From Bos javanicus (Eukaryota; Chordata; Mammalia; Artiodactyla; Bovidae), in the NCBI RefSeq assembly GCF_032452875.1, contig NC_083881.1, forward strand, positions 63,805,689 through 63,869,688: a stretch of 64,000 nt of DNA, read 5' to 3'. The translations under genes were made by a program, and so were the position numbers. Every line of letters begins with the position of its first letter. The stretch's first letter is position 1. The notes beneath the pieces were generated by a model. It was not told the DNA's origin. It saw only the letters and a list, made by a program, of their open reading frames with translations, and made no database searches. Positions 33,601-45,523 of the stretch are shown piece after piece.

Positions 33601-33729
33601 TGACGATCAGGAAGTGTTAATTTTAGATAAAGTGCGGGAGAGAGACTTGCCCCAGGCGGAGGTTAGGTGTCTCACCAGCCTTGAACAGTAGGGGCTTCGC
33701 CTTAACCCTGTGTTTTCTGGATCTTTCAG

Positions 33730-33844
33730 CTGAAGCGGGTGTTTGGAAATTGCCTGCCACCCTTTCCACCAAAGTACTATCTTGCAATGACCACATCTAT
33801 GGCTGATGAGAGAAGGGACCAGTTAGAACAATATTTACAAAATG
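33730..33844 (+). CDS. SNX31: SNX31 coding exon 3
   Basis: Encodes residues 46-83 plus the first base of V84 (LKRVFGNC to QYLQN). It carries the PX proline-rich membrane-insertion loop (PPFPPKYYLAM) and the following basic helix with R73-R74. Acceptor 'atctttcag', donor AATG|gtatgt, phase 1 at the 3' side. Confidence 0.95.
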
Positions 33845-33889
33845 GTATGTATTTGGATTTTTTAAAACAGATCTGTGGAAATGTGAAGG

Positions 33890-34140
33890 TTTATATCTGT
33901 CCTCAATGGCTCTTAGTATATTTACAGAATTGTGTAACCACCACCGTCATCGAATCTGAGAGCATTTTTACCACCCCAAAAGAAATTTTATACCTATTAT
34001 CAGCCACTTCCTATTGCTCTCCCTTACCAGCCCTTGTCTTTATGCACTAATTTATGCCTTTATAAATTTGCCTGCTCTGGCTATTTCACATAAATGGAAT
34101 CATACAATATGTGGTCTTTGTATTTGGTATAAAAATGCTT
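33890..34140 (-). mobile_element. L1M-type 3' UTR fragment
   Basis: Antisense: 'cagaattgtgtaaccaccac', 'accaccccaaaagaaatttt', 'aaatggaatcatacaatatg'. It starts directly after exon 3, which explains the read-through open frame there. Confidence 0.65.
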
Positions 34141-34756
34141 TGTTTAGAGTTACCCCTTCCCCACGTGCTCTGTGTTGGTTTTGATTGTAGAAGTCAAAGA
34201 AATGTCATTTGGATTAAGACTGAACAAAAGGATAAAATGATCTGTTTTTATGTGAAAGCTTTCAGGAGAGATCAGAAATGTTTACTGCCAGTGCTGGAGA
34301 TGGCAGTTTCCTCTCTGGCTTCCCTAGGAGCAAAGCTGAGGCACCAGGAATGCTTGGAGGTCTGCTCTGGACCCATGAAGCTAGTGATACAGAGTCTTGG
34401 AGCATTGGTGGGCTTCTAAAAAGCCCTATATGCACAGCAAGATGAGCTCTCATAAGAGAGGACGGTGGGGAGAAATAGAATCATTGGCATTCAAACAGTT
34501 AAAAGTTTAAAAAGGGGAAATGGTATAGACATAAAATGTTCTAAAAATAAAACCTGGCCAAAGAGTTTAAAATGAAAGACATGTTCCCTTCCACCTCAGA
34601 TTCTCATGCCTTTAAAATAAAATACTATTATTAATACAAGAGGCTTGTGTATTTCTCAGAAACCATCCTGTGTATTCTAGTGTGTGAGTACATCTTTGTT
34701 GGTTAAAGACAAATCGAAGCTTACTCTATGCATTTTTCTGTATATGAGTTTTGTTT

Positions 34757-35056
34757 TAAATTAATTAATTAGCTTGTTTTGGCTGCTCTGGGTCTTCATT
34801 GCTGCACATGGGCTTTCTTTAGTGGGGGCTGCTGTTCGTTGCGGTGCATGGGCGTCTCACCATGAGCGGGTCTCTTGTTGCAGAGCATGGGCTCTAGAAC
34901 ACGTGGGTTCAGGGGCTGCTGTTCTTGGCTCAGTAGTTGTGGCCCAAGGGCCCAGTGGCTCCACGGCATGTGGAATCCCCCCCGGGCCAGGGCCCGAACC
35001 CATGTCCCCTGTATTGGCAGGCAGATTTCTATTAGCTGCGCCGCCAGGGATGTCCT
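34757..35056 (-). mobile_element. CHR-type SINE, near full length
   Basis: 'ggctgctctgggtcttcatt', 'gtctcttgttgcagagcatg', 'gcccgaacccatgtcccct', then a degraded head complement 'gccgccagggatgtcc'. Confidence 0.8.
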
Positions 35057-35084
35057 GAATCTGAGTTTTTAAAACTTTTTAGTC

Positions 35085-35530
35085 TTAAAGAATTTCTGAC
35101 TTACAGAGAAGTTGCAAAATTAATGCAAAAATTTCTGTATATTCTACCCAGATTTCCCAGATGTTATCACTTTACTTTATTACTTTCTTCATTACTTTAT
35201 TACTCTCTCTCACTTTCCCATGTCTGTGTTGGTGTTATGAATGTATGCATAATATATATTGTATATAATTTTTGAGACACTTGTTTTGCATATATAAACC
35301 ACTTTATCGTTAAGTATATCTATGTGTATTTCCTGAGATCAAGGACATTCTCTTCAGTAACTAAAGTGTAGTTATAAAAATCGGGCAATTAACACTGATA
35401 TAGTAATGCTATCTAGTATAGAGACTTTATTCAAACATCGCCAAATACCCCACTAATGTCCTTCATTACAAAAGAAAAAAACCTTTTTCTTCTGTATGTT
35501 GATTTTGCTCCTCTTAAAATATCAGTCTTA
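35085..35530 (-). mobile_element. L1M-type fragment
   Basis: Antisense: 'cttacagagaagttgcaaa', 'ctacccagatttcccagatg', 'aatgtccttcattaca'. The following BovB seems to have inserted at its right end. Confidence 0.6.
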
Positions 35531-35544
35531 CAGATCTTTCTTAT

Positions 35545-38491
35545 TGTTGTTCAGTTGCTCAGTAGTGTCTGACTCTTTGCGACCCCATTGACTGAAGCAT
35601 GCCAGGCTTCCCTGTCCATCACCATCTCCCAGAGCTTGCTCAAACTCATGTCAATTGAGTTGGTGATGCCATCCAACCATCTTGTCTTCTGTCGTCTCCT
35701 TCTCCTCCTGCCCTCAATCTTTCCCAGCATCAGGGTCTTTTTTAATGAGTCGGCTCTTCATATCAGGTGGCCAAAGTATTGGAGCTTCATCTTCAGCATC
35801 AGTCCTTCCAATGAATAAACAGGACTGATCTCCTTTAAGATTGACTGGTTTGATCTCCTTGTAGTCCAAGGGACTCTCAAGAGTCTTCTCCAACACTGCA
35901 GTTCAAAAGCATCAATTGTTCAACACTCAGCCTTCTTATACCAGGGCTTCCCTGGTGGCTCAGAGGTTAAAGCATCTGCTTGCAATGTGGGAGACCTGGG
36001 TTTGATCCCTAGGTCGGGAAGATCCCCTGGAGAAGAAAATGGCAACCCACTCCAGTATTCTTGCCTGAAGAATCCCATGGACAGAGGAGCCTAGTGGGCT
36101 ACAGTCCACGGGGTCGCAAAAAGTCAGACGCGACTGAGTGACTTTACTCACTCACTCAGCCTTCTTTATGGTCCAGCTCTCACATCCATCCATGACTACT
36201 GGAAAAACCATGTCTTTGACTAGATGGATCTTTATTGGCAAAGTAATGTCTCTGATTTCTAATATGCTGCTTAGGTTTCTCATAGCTTTTCTTCCAAGGA
36301 GCAAGCATCTTTTGATTTCATGGCTGCAGTCACAATCTGCAGTGATTTTGGAGCCCAAGAAAATAAAATCTGTCACTGTTTTCATTGTTTCCCCATCTAT
36401 TTGCCTTGAAGTGATGGGACTGTATGCCTTCATCTTAGTTTTTTGAATGTTGAGTTTTAAGCCAGTTTTTTCACTCTCCTCTTTCACCTTCATCAAGAGG
36501 CTCTTTAGTTCCTTTTCGTTTTCTTCCATAAGGGTGATATCATCTGAATATCTGAGGTTATTGATATTTCTCCCAGGAATCTTGATTTTAGTTTGTGCTT
36601 CATTCAGCCTGGCATTTCACATGATGTACTCTGCATACAAGTTAAACAAGTTAAACAGGCAGGGTGACAATATACAGCCTTGATGTACTCCTTTCCCAAT
36701 TTGGAACCAGTCTGTTGCTCCATGTCCAGTTCTTACTGTTGCTTCTTGACCTGTATACAGGTTTCTCAGAAGGCAGGTAAGGTGGTCTGGTATTCCCATC
36801 TCTTTCAGAATTTTCTACAGTTTGTTATGATATGCTAAAGTCAAAGGCTTTAGCGTAGTCAATGAAGCAGATGTTTTTCTGGAACTCTCTTGCTTTTTCG
36901 ATGATACAGTGAATGTTGGCAATTTGATCTTTGGTTCCTCTGCCTTTTCTAAATCCAGCTGTACATCTGGAAGTTTACGGTTCACATGCTGTTGAAACCT
37001 CGCTTGGAGAATTTTGAGCATTACTTTGCTATGAGTGCAATTGAGATGAGTGCAATTATGCGGTAGTTTGAGCATTCTTTGGCATTGCCTTTCTTTGGGA
37101 TTGGAATGAAAACTGACCTTTTCCAGTCCTGTGGCCACTGCTGAGTTTTCCAGATGTGCTGGCATATTGAGTGCAACACTTTGACAGCACCATATTTTAG
37201 GATTTGAAAAAGCTCAACTGGAATTCCATCACCTGCACTAGCTTTGTTCTTAGTGATGCTTCCTAAGGCCCACTTGACTTCGTATTCCAGGATGTCTGGC
37301 TCTAGGTGAGTGATCACACCATTGTGGTCATCTGGGTGATGAAGATCTTTTTTGTACAGTTCTTCTGTGTATTCTTGCCACCTCTTCTTAATATCTTCTG
37401 CTTCTGTTAGGTCCATACCATTTCTGTCCTTTATCGAGCCCATCTTTGCATGAAATATTCCCTTGGTATCTCTAATTTTCTTAAAGAGATCTCTAGTCTT
37501 TCCCCTTTTATTGTTTTCCTCTATTTCTTTGCATTGATCACTGAGGAAGACTTTCTTATCTCTTCTTGCTATTCTTTGGAACTCTGCATTCAAATGGGTA
37601 TATCTTTCCTTTTCTCTTTTGCCTTTCACGTCTCTCCTTTTCTCAGACAACCTGAGAAGGCCTATTTGTAAGGCTTCCTCAGATAACCATTTTGTCTTTT
37701 TGCATTTCTTTTTCTTGGAGGTAGTTTTAATCACAGCCTCCTGTACCTGTTATGAACCTCTGTCCATAGTTCATCAGGCACTCTATCAGATCTAGTCCCT
37801 TGAATCTATTTCTCACTTCCACTGTATAATCGTAAGGGATTTGATTTAGGTCATAGCTGAATGGTCTAGTGGTTTTCCCTACTTTCTTCTATTTAAGTCT
37901 GAATTTGGCAATAAGGAGTTCATGATCTGAGCCACAGTCAGCTCCCAGTCTTGTTTTTGCTGACTGTATAGAGTTTCTCCATCTTTGGCTACAAATAATA
38001 TAATCAATCTGATTTCAGTGTTGACTATCTGGTGATGTCCATGTGTTAGAGTCATCTCTTGTGTTGTTGGAAGAAGGTATTTGCTATGACCAGCACATTC
38101 TCTTGGCAAAACTCTGTTAGCCTTTGCCCTGCTTCATTTTGTACTCCAAGGCCAAACTTACCTATTATTCCAGGTATCTCTTGACTTCCTACTTTTGTAT
38201 TCCAGTCCCCTATGATAAAAAAGGACATCTTGTTTGGTGTTAGCTCTAAAGGGTTGTGTAGGTCTTCATAGAACCATTCAACTTCAGCTTCTTTGACATT
38301 AGTGATTGGGGCATAGACTTGAATTGCTTAGAGTTGAATGGTTTGCCTTGGAAACAAACAGAGATCATTCTGGTTGTTTTTGAGATTGCCTCCAAGTACT
38401 GCCTTTCAGACTCTTTAGTTGACTATGAGGGCTACTCCATTTCTTCTAAAGGATTCTTGCCCACAGTAGTAGATATAATGGTCATCTGAAG
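35545..38491 (-). mobile_element. BovB LINE, about 2.7 kb, pseudogenic, split by a SINE
   Basis: Antisense BovB from the 3' terminus (35545) to within the endonuclease part of ORF2 (38491, just after 'ggtcatctga'). The minus strand keeps a 237-residue open stretch (37021-37734) covering the linker and the start of the RT domain, and a 125-residue stretch (36152-36529) after the YADD region. The catalytic region near 36540 is damaged: the YADD motif reads with a changed base, and frameshifts occur near 36650, 36830 and 37030. It is more decayed than the copy at 16566. The Bov-tA at 35938-36152 lies inside it. Confidence 0.92.
35938..36152 (+). mobile_element. Bov-tA SINE inside the BovB
   Basis: Sense copy, head 'gggcttccctggtggctcag' at about 35944, tail 'cgcgactgagtgactttac'. 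The duplicated target is cactcagccttctt at 35924-35937 and 36153-36166, a perfect 14-bp copy of BovB sequence. The SINE is therefore younger than the LINE. Confidence 0.95.
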
Positions 38492-38821
38492 CAATTATAA
38501 ATTTACCTCATTATTTTTCAGAGTTGCACATATTTTTTTTTAAAACATAGCAAATAGAAATTCTAGAAGTCATCTATTTTCCATTCATCTTTTGTAATGG
38601 AGAATGTACCCCTTTTTAGACATATTAAATAAATTTTTTCAAGTTCAAAATGTAATATCTTTTGAAATTTCATTCTCTCTTGGTTTGCTTTCTCAGATCT
38701 TCATGAAATACTCCTTTAACAGCTGGCCTTTTCACAAATGCTTACTGTGCTTCAGGGGTCACTTCTCTAGACCTGGCCTTTATCCATAATCAGGATGCCC
38801 CGCGCATCCCCTTGGAAGGTA

Positions 38822-39100
38822 GAGGAAGGAGACAGTGCAGTGTGGCATGTGACTGAGGGCACAGGCTCTGCTCAGACCCAGAGCCAAGCCCCTGGTTTGC
38901 ACCTCACTGGCTGTGTGACCTGGGGAAAGACACTTACCTTCTCTGAGCTTCAGTGTCTTTATCTGTAAACTGGAAATGCTCTTTACTTCAGGGTTTGTTG
39001 TGAAGATTAAGTGAGCTAAAACATGCAAAATGCTTTGCATAGTATTCCGTACTTAACGGTTGTACAGTAAATACTAATTTATTGAACACTTCTTCAACAG
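38822..39100 (+). mobile_element. MIR SINE
   Basis: 'cactggctgtgtgacctggg', 'cttctctgagcttcagtgtc', 'tttatctgtaaactgg', 'gttgtgaagattaagtgag': a nearly complete MIR. Confidence 0.75.
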
Positions 39101-39164
39101 TGTTCCCCATCCCAAGGATCCATGGTACTGATTATCATGATTAGTTTGCATACATGCCACATAT

Positions 39165-39380
39165 GGGTTTCCCAGGTAACACCAGTGGTAAAGGACCTGC
39201 CTGCCAGTGCGGGAGACATATGCCACGTGGGGTCGATCCCTGGGTCAGGAAGATCCTCTGGAGAAAGGATTGACAACCTACTCCAGTATTCTTGCCTAGA
39301 GACTCCCATGACAGAGAAGCCCTGCAGGCTACAGTTGATAGGGTCACACAGAGTCGAACATGACTGAAGCGACTTAGCAC
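39165..39380 (+). mobile_element. Bov-tA SINE (head variant)
   Basis: Sense, head 'gggtttcccaggtaacacca'. Flanked by acatgccacatat (39152-39164) and acatgttacatat (39381-39393), a 13-bp duplication with two mismatches. Confidence 0.9.
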
Positions 39381-40349
39381 ACATGTTACATATATTCCAG
39401 AAAATAAGACAAGAGCTTGCCCCCCACCCCCACCCCCGCAGTGAAATGACCTCTTTAAAAGAGAGGGAAAAAAGTTTTTGTTCTTACAGAGACTCTCTCT
39501 CTTAGTTATTTTATTTTGAAAAACCTGGCATCATTTGGGAAGCACAACCCGAAATGACCTCAGTCGGTGCTAGTTTGGAATGCTGGTAGAAGTGATTTGA
39601 CAAGATCAGTAAAAGAGCAACAAAAAGAAAGACATTTGATATAGATTTAGAAGGTGGATAAGTTCAGCTCGAGTGTGGGAGAGGACTCATGGGGAGGAAG
39701 ATAAGAACTGAGAAAGCTACAGGGAAGCCCCTCACGTGTGACTGTGGGGTCCTCGGGGGGCAAGTCCCAGCCCCATGTACTCTGGCTACAGCTCTGTGTG
39801 TTGGTATCTGGAGCTTTAAATCTAAGGGGGTAAATGTCTTATAAGTACATAAGAAAGTTTAAATCTCTGGCAGCCTTATTGTTGCTTTTTTTTTTTTTTT
39901 GATAACCTCTTGAGAGCTCCCATTGTGAAAAGAAGTCCTCTACATCCTTGTTTCTTGGCTGATTTAAAATTTTCAAATGACCAAGCATCTCTCTAAAGTG
40001 GGAGTCTAGATCCACAGTTTTAGATCTTATTTTTTCTTCATATCAACTTCATTGTCTTTCTAGTAGGGGCAGCAGGATGGCTATTGAGTGATGGATGTGC
40101 ATGAATAAAAAAGGACTCCTGGAAAGAGTCACCTGGGACTGGTGTGATGGGTTCACAGTGTCAGTCCAGGCTGCCTGGAGGAGGACGCCTTGTGGGTTTT
40201 CATGGATTTGAGAAGTCACAGGCTCCATTGCCTTTGAGGAGGCAGCGGTGCACTGTCAAGGTCTGGAGGGCTGCCTGGAGGACAGGGCAGTTTAACAGAA
40301 CAGCCAACCCAGCCCTGTGCTAACCTGGCTTGCTGTTCCTGTTTTTCAG

Positions 40350-40414
40350 TAACCATGGACCCAAACGTGTTGAGAAGTGATGTCTTCACTGATTTTTTAA
40401 AACTGGTGCAGCTG
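40350..40414 (+). CDS. SNX31: SNX31 coding exon 4
   Basis: Completes V84 and encodes residues 85-105 (TMDPNVLRSD to KLVQL), the last helices of the PX domain. Acceptor 'tgtttttcag', donor CTG|gtaagc, ending in phase 0. Confidence 0.95.
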
Positions 40415-41267
40415 GTAAGCTTACGTTTCTTGACTAAGGTCATGATTTCACTACGGAACATGTTTCCATGGGTGCGTTTCTGACCATCAGCCCTACGGAG
40501 CCTGGATTCAGATAAAATACATTCATTTGAGGACACAGGAAGATGGTTCCTATTAATATTTTCTTCTTTTGGAGGCTTAGATTCTAGATGGAACATTAAG
40601 TGTATCACTTGGCCTTTTGCCCATTTTAATTAAGTTGATACCTTTTATCTGTTGCATAAGCACTGACATCTCAAAACTAGCCGTGGAAAAGAGAATACAT
40701 GATTATTAGGGCCCCCACGACAACTCTGGGACCCTGATTCTGTAGCTGGGACTTCCAAGTTTCCACATTGAAGACCTCAGGACAGCATAATAGCCATGCC
40801 AGATTATATTTGTGTATTCTCTGCTTAGAACTTTATTGTAAATGAATTATGGAGAAAATTCAATCTCCACAGGACAGACAGGAACTCCCTGTCCTTTGGT
40901 GGTCTAAAGAACCATTGGCCACTTGCCCCCAGAGGCTGGAGCTTGGCCAGATACATTTGTTTAGTGCAGGATCCATTCGGCTGGTACACTGGGAACATCT
41001 TTATGCCTCCTTGTACGTTCTCTACTGAATGGAAGAGCTTTGAAAGGACCGAAGTCGTCCAGTGATATGATATTACTGAACTGATTCCCTGGTTCAGGGA
41101 GGAGTGATACTTTGACCAGATTTGTTTAAAAAAAAAAAGGGAACAAAGTGCATTTATTCAGTGGTTCAAGAGTGTTGATAAACTTACTGGTCCACCCAAC
41201 TGAGAAATGCCGCTGGAGCCTCCCATTGCATGACTGCCCGTACTTTCACGTATACTTAATGTTAGGG

Positions 41268-41292
41268 GTGTGTGTGTGTGTGTGTGTGCGTG
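41268..41292. repeat. (TG)n microsatellite
   Basis: A run of about ten TG units with one interruption (gtgcgtg), followed by 'tatatacacatacatgtata'. Short enough to be only mildly polymorphic. Confidence 0.85.
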
Positions 41293-41397
41293 TATATACA
41301 CATACATGTATATTTTCCTTCTATTTGAAAAGTTTGTTGTTGCAGTGGTGATGGTGGTAACATTCAAACAGCACAAAACGGTACATGATAAAAGTAA

Positions 41398-41580
41398 CCT
41401 CAAAGTGGTGGTGAATCTGCCTGCCAGTGCGGAAGACACAAGCGTCATGGGTTCAATCCCTGGGTTGGGAAGATCCCCTGGAGGAGGAAATGGCAACGCA
41501 GTCCTGGAAAATTCCATGTGGACAGAGGAGCCGGGTGGGCTACAGTCCAGCAGTCGCAAAGAGTTGGATGCGACTGGGCC
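41398..41580 (+). mobile_element. Bov-tA SINE fragment
   Basis: Sense, lacking the very first bases: 'gtggtgaatctgcctgccag', 'ttcaatccctgggttggg', 'gttggatgcgactgggc'. It is followed by a 23-bp duplicated block (see next entry). Confidence 0.82.
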
Positions 41581-41583
41581 CCC

Positions 41584-41631
41584 ACCCGTGCAACCTCACT
41601 CCCACCACACCCGTGCAACCTCACTCCCACC
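41584..41631. repeat. 23-bp tandem duplication at a SINE tail
   Basis: The block beginning 'acccgtgcaacctcac' and ending 'tcccacc' is at 41584-41606 and again, identical, at 41609-41631 (period 25). Confidence 0.9.
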
Positions 41632-42220
41632 GTAGACACTTGTTTACAGTTTACCACGTGTCCCTCTACGCACTTTTGTGCAGATACGAGCATTCATACA
41701 TAGGCATATCCTTTTCTGTCTCATGAATGAGCACTTACTCTACCCACTTTCTGAACCTTGCTTTTCACAATTTGCATCTTGCAAATCATTCTGTGTGAAT
41801 GCACAGAGGTAAATCAGCCTTGGTTCTGTCATCTTTGTGTGCATTGTGGTTTTTGTTTTCAGTGCTTTCTAAAAGTCATTCAGAGGGTGGCAGCGCTTTG
41901 GAGCTTTGTTTTGAGTATCTTTGTTTTGAGTGTTTTAGTGCTCTTAGTGTTTTTTTTTATCTGTTTAACTGTGCGGAAGCCTTTTGCCCCAGCTGCATTT
42001 GGCAGCATCTCTTCTTTCTTCTTGTGATGGAGTTCTCACTTTTGCAGGGGCTTTGTTTTTCTCTTCCATTGCTTCCGTGAGTTTGGCCAGCTTCCTTCTA
42101 TGCTCTTTTGTTTGCTTATCTCCTCGTTGAGGTCTTTATTTGTTCTTCGAGGTCTGAGTTCAGAGAAGTCTTGCTTTGGTTAACAGTCATCATCTTCATT
42201 TCCTTAGTTGCATCATTTTG

Positions 42221-42320
42221 CCTTTTTTTCTTTTTTAATTGAGATCTTTCCAGACGAGGGAGCAAACCCATGTCTCCTGCATCGGATTCTTTACCACTGA
42301 GCCACCAGGGAAGCCCAGTG
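42221..42320 (-). mobile_element. CHR-type SINE fragment with duplication
   Basis: T-rich start, 'gacgagggagcaaaccc', and head complement 'gagccaccagggaagccc'. Flanked by the perfect 11-bp gcatcattttg at 42210-42220 and 42321-42331. Confidence 0.9.
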
Positions 42321-42679
42321 GCATCATTTTGGGGGCATATATTTTTCACCCACATTTGGTCACATTTCTTTCCTCCTTTCCTGAGGGATTTTTGCCTCTG
42401 GGTCTTCCCAGGAGACCCTCAATTTTGAAAGAGTTTATGTTCCCGGAGCCAGTTGTTTGCTGACCCATGATGCTGGGAGTTGCCAGAGCTGAGTTGGTGG
42501 AACCTGTCTGCTGGATCTTGCCTCTCATTTCTGGGCACCTTCTCACTAACACTGTGCCCCAGGGTGGAGTGGCGTGTCTGTCATGAAGCCCAAACCACAC
42601 AGTTCCTCTTCTCAAGATCATGTCTTCCACCCTCCTGCTGATGAATCAGCCCCAGGACTAACTCAGTAGCTGGGAGTGC

Positions 42680-42900
42680 TGGCTCGGAGTGAGATGCCCA
42701 AGATTCATAGTTTGGCGGCTGCCCCACTTTCAACTTGCATGGCTTGAGGCCATTTACTTAGTCTCTTTGTATCTCAGTCTCCCCATCTCTAGAATGAGCA
42801 GAGTAGCTCTTCTCTGAGGGTTGTTGGGAGGATGAAGTGAGCCGGTGCTCCTAAGGCACATAAATGTCACCTGGCCAATGTTGACACCTAGGAGGTCCTC
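42680..42900 (+). mobile_element. MIR SINE
   Basis: 'catggcttgaggccatttac', 'tctttgtatctcagtctccc', 'tgttgggaggatgaagtga', in MIR order. Confidence 0.65.
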
Positions 42901-43394
42901 CTGCCATCACCAACACCAATCCTTTTGCCTCTTCCCCACCTGCTGAGATTGCTTTGGGCAAAGACGGCAGGCCTGTGCATCTCTCCCCAGACACCTGGTG
43001 CCATCAGAGGGGCCCAGACTTGTGCTCCCAGACCCTCCTGGTGCCTCCTGAGGAGCTGCGTTAAGACAGCGTCAACGTGGCCTAAGTCCTGCCCGCTGCC
43101 CCTTTGTCCCTCTGCTTCCCTCCTCCCCACACAGGTCCAGTGTTCACCAGGCTCGGCAGCTCCTCTGCAAACCCAACGTTTCAGGCCTGGGACCATTTTC
43201 AGCTTCTTCAAAGAGGATGTTCCTTCCACTTGTTTTCTGTTTGCCTCCAAAACAAAATGAGGACAACTCCTGAAGATGTTTATAAAAGAGGCTACAGTAT
43301 GATTTTGAAAAGGATACTAAGTCTAAGTCAGGAAGGTGGTTCTGTGTTCATCAGGCCCCTGCCCTGCCTGCTGCCGCCCTTGGCTGTTCATGTT

Positions 43395-43625
43395 GCTGTT
43401 TAGTCCCTTGGTTGCATCCGACTTGGTCGCGTCTGACTCTTTGTGAACCTATGGTCTGCAGCCCACCAGGCTCCTCTGTCCATGGGATTCTCCAGGCAAG
43501 AATACTGGAGTGGGTTGCCATGCCCTCCTCCAGGGGGGTCTTCCCAACTCAGGGATCAAACTCACATCTCTTAAGTCTCCTGCATTGGCAGGCAGGTTCT
43601 TGACCACTAGTGCCACCTGGGAAGC
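43395..43625 (-). mobile_element. Bov-tA SINE (head variant)
   Basis: Antisense, from 'gttgctgtttagtcccttgg' to 'gtgccacctgggaagcc'. It has an extra 'gcatccgacttggtcgcg' segment near the tail, a local partial duplication. Confidence 0.87.
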
Positions 43626-43815
43626 CTTGTGACTGTTTATAGTGGAACAAATATGTGTTGAATGGTTGCTGGGACTTGATAATGCTGTAGAGGAGACGGA
43701 GGCACCAGGAAATCACACCTCGTCCAGATCATGGAGTTTCCAGTCTTGTTGTGGAGACAGAAAAGTCACCATGTAAGACCATGATGTAATGAGCCCAGTG
43801 ACATAGGAATGAGAC

Positions 43816-43890
43816 TGTGATACAGGACTACATGCTACGGTACAGGGCTGAGTGCCCTTATACAGGACTGAGTGCTGTGATACAGGGTCA
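43816..43890. repeat. Degenerate short tandem repeat
   Basis: Three to four imperfect units of about 23-24 bp built on 'tacaggactgagtgc'-type wording (near 43820, 43841, 43861, 43881). Confidence 0.6.
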
Positions 43891-44784
43891 TGATGCAGGA
43901 GAGGATTAGGGATATGTCGAGATCTCCATCCTCTCAGCCCTGATGAAGCATTTGTGGGCCCACCCACCTCCAGCAGCTCTGTGCCCACCTTCCCTGTGTC
44001 CAGTACAAACAGTATTATTTTCTCCATGTGACTTGGTGAGAAAAGGGCTCAGAAGCACTGCCACAGGGTGAATGAGTGTCCAAGGAACATGATAGAGGGC
44101 ACCCTGGTTAATGACCTGAAGAAGGACCTCGAAGTTAGCATCGGGTGATTTCTGGGGTAAGCAGGGAGGTAAGATTATACTCCAGCTTTTTCTTCCCATT
44201 CAGGGAAATGCTAGGAAATCACGTTAATATCCAGTGGTCTGGGAGACTCAGGACAGGTATTGGTAAAAGGGAAGCAATAGCTGCTTATTATTGGGGGTGA
44301 GTAGCCCGTCCCCTGACCACCTTCCAGGGCCAGCGTTATTGCTCAGCAGTGACTAGATGTGGTCGGTGCAGGGGAGACTCGACCAGCCAAGCCTGCAGCG
44401 AGATGGCTCGTGGAGGACTGGTGAGTGCCAGGAGGACTGAGATGAGCACAGCGGATGTGTGGGTCTGCCAGACCAGCAAAGGAGCCCAGGGAGCAAGGGT
44501 TGGGAAGTCTCCCCACCTCAATATTATACAGGCATTCCCCCCCGCCGAATATTTTCACAGCTTTTAATAAGTGCTTGGCCTGCTGTTTCCTGGTGGTTAT
44601 TACCCAATAGTCACACACTCGCAGGCCTGGCTCTCCAGTACTCAGCAGGTACATGCACACCTTCCTGTCTCTGGACAAGGACACAATGTGTTAGAAATGT
44701 GAATACGTGTGACCGTGTAGGAGCCTTCCAAGGAGCCTCTACTCAGGGGGAGCAACAGTCATCAGAGGGGGCTGCTTCTACAGG

Positions 44785-44945
44785 ATATTCGATCTGGGCT
44801 GGACCCGACACTGTCTGTGCTGTATCTCATTCACCCTCGCAACTTGTTGAGAGTGGTGCTCCTCTTTTTCAGTTAAGTAATTTGCTCAAGGATACACATC
44901 TTAATAAGTGGAAGCCCAGGGAGCCTGGATCTACTGATGTCATGA
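44785..44945 (+). mobile_element. MIR SINE 3' half
   Basis: 'gctgtatctcattcaccctc', 'aagtaatttgctcaaggata', 'gagcctggatctactgatg'. Confidence 0.6.
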
Positions 44946-45523
44946 AGTATTTCTAGAGCGGTGGCAGCCCCCTCTAGCCCGATCCCTCACCAGGTTCCGC
45001 TGGTTTTGTATCCAGACCCCTCCTGCCCACCCACTTACCATGCTCCCAAACTTTGGCCTGCGATTGCCTCTGAGATGAAGGGGTTTTTGAAAGGCAAAAC
45101 CAGTCTTTAAACTAAGGCCTGTATGTTCCTTGTTCTTAATCTATATAGTGTGAACAGCATGTTTGAGAAGAAAGAGACTAAGAAGGTATTTGCTGTAGTT
45201 TTTGTGTACTTGGGGAGTTAGGGGAATGTATGTATTTGGGGAGTGTTGCCTACCATGGGTCTAGGGGCTCTGTGACTCTTTCCCCATTTCCTCTTAAGAA
45301 TGTTTCCTGTTTCCCTTGTAGTGAAATGTTTAGGACTGATTAGTAAGTGTGATGGAAATTTAGAGGTTGGCACATCCAAATATGGATTTTCTGGATAATA
45401 AAGATCAGGGTAAGTGCTATGGCTACCAGACATTCTTTGGCCTCAGAGGAGAATATCAATAAAGCCCACTGATGGAGCTTCTTTGAAATATTACACAATT
45501 TCTCAGGGTATTAAATTTGATTT

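Larger units (their letters stand above)
22933..33729 (+). other. SNX31: SNX31 intron 2 (10.8 kb): contents
   Basis: Holds Bov-tA copies, two BovB 3' fragments, a clear MIR, an inverted duplication (28181-28733) and a long L1M-derived tract (29640-31800). Stretches in which I see nothing nameable are about 23531-25030 (apart from a short L2-like tail near 24215), 26449-26929, 27140-28180, 32400-32860 and 33136-33555. No further exon is needed, because exons 2 and 3 join in phase. Confidence 0.7.
33845..40349 (+). other. SNX31: SNX31 intron 3 (6.5 kb): contents
   Basis: Holds L1M debris (33890-34140, 35085-35530), a CHR SINE, a long BovB split by a SINE, a MIR and a Bov-tA. Stretches with nothing nameable are 34141-34750, about 38492-38820 and 39394-40349; the last contains a T16-type run near 39884. 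Confidence 0.65.

Noticed and set aside
33739..34050. 103-codon frame starting within exon 3 as a single-exon gene
   Set aside because: Its first part is the real SNX31 exon 3; the rest is read-through into intron and L1M debris after a good donor at 33845.
34111..34419. Possible extra SNX31 exon or separate small gene in intron 3
   Set aside because: Exons 3 and 4 already join in phase with the expected protein. The frame has no suitable splice sites and no motif.
37021..37734. 237-codon minus-strand frame as a host gene
   Set aside because: BovB ORF2 linker and RT start, part of a frameshifted LINE copy.
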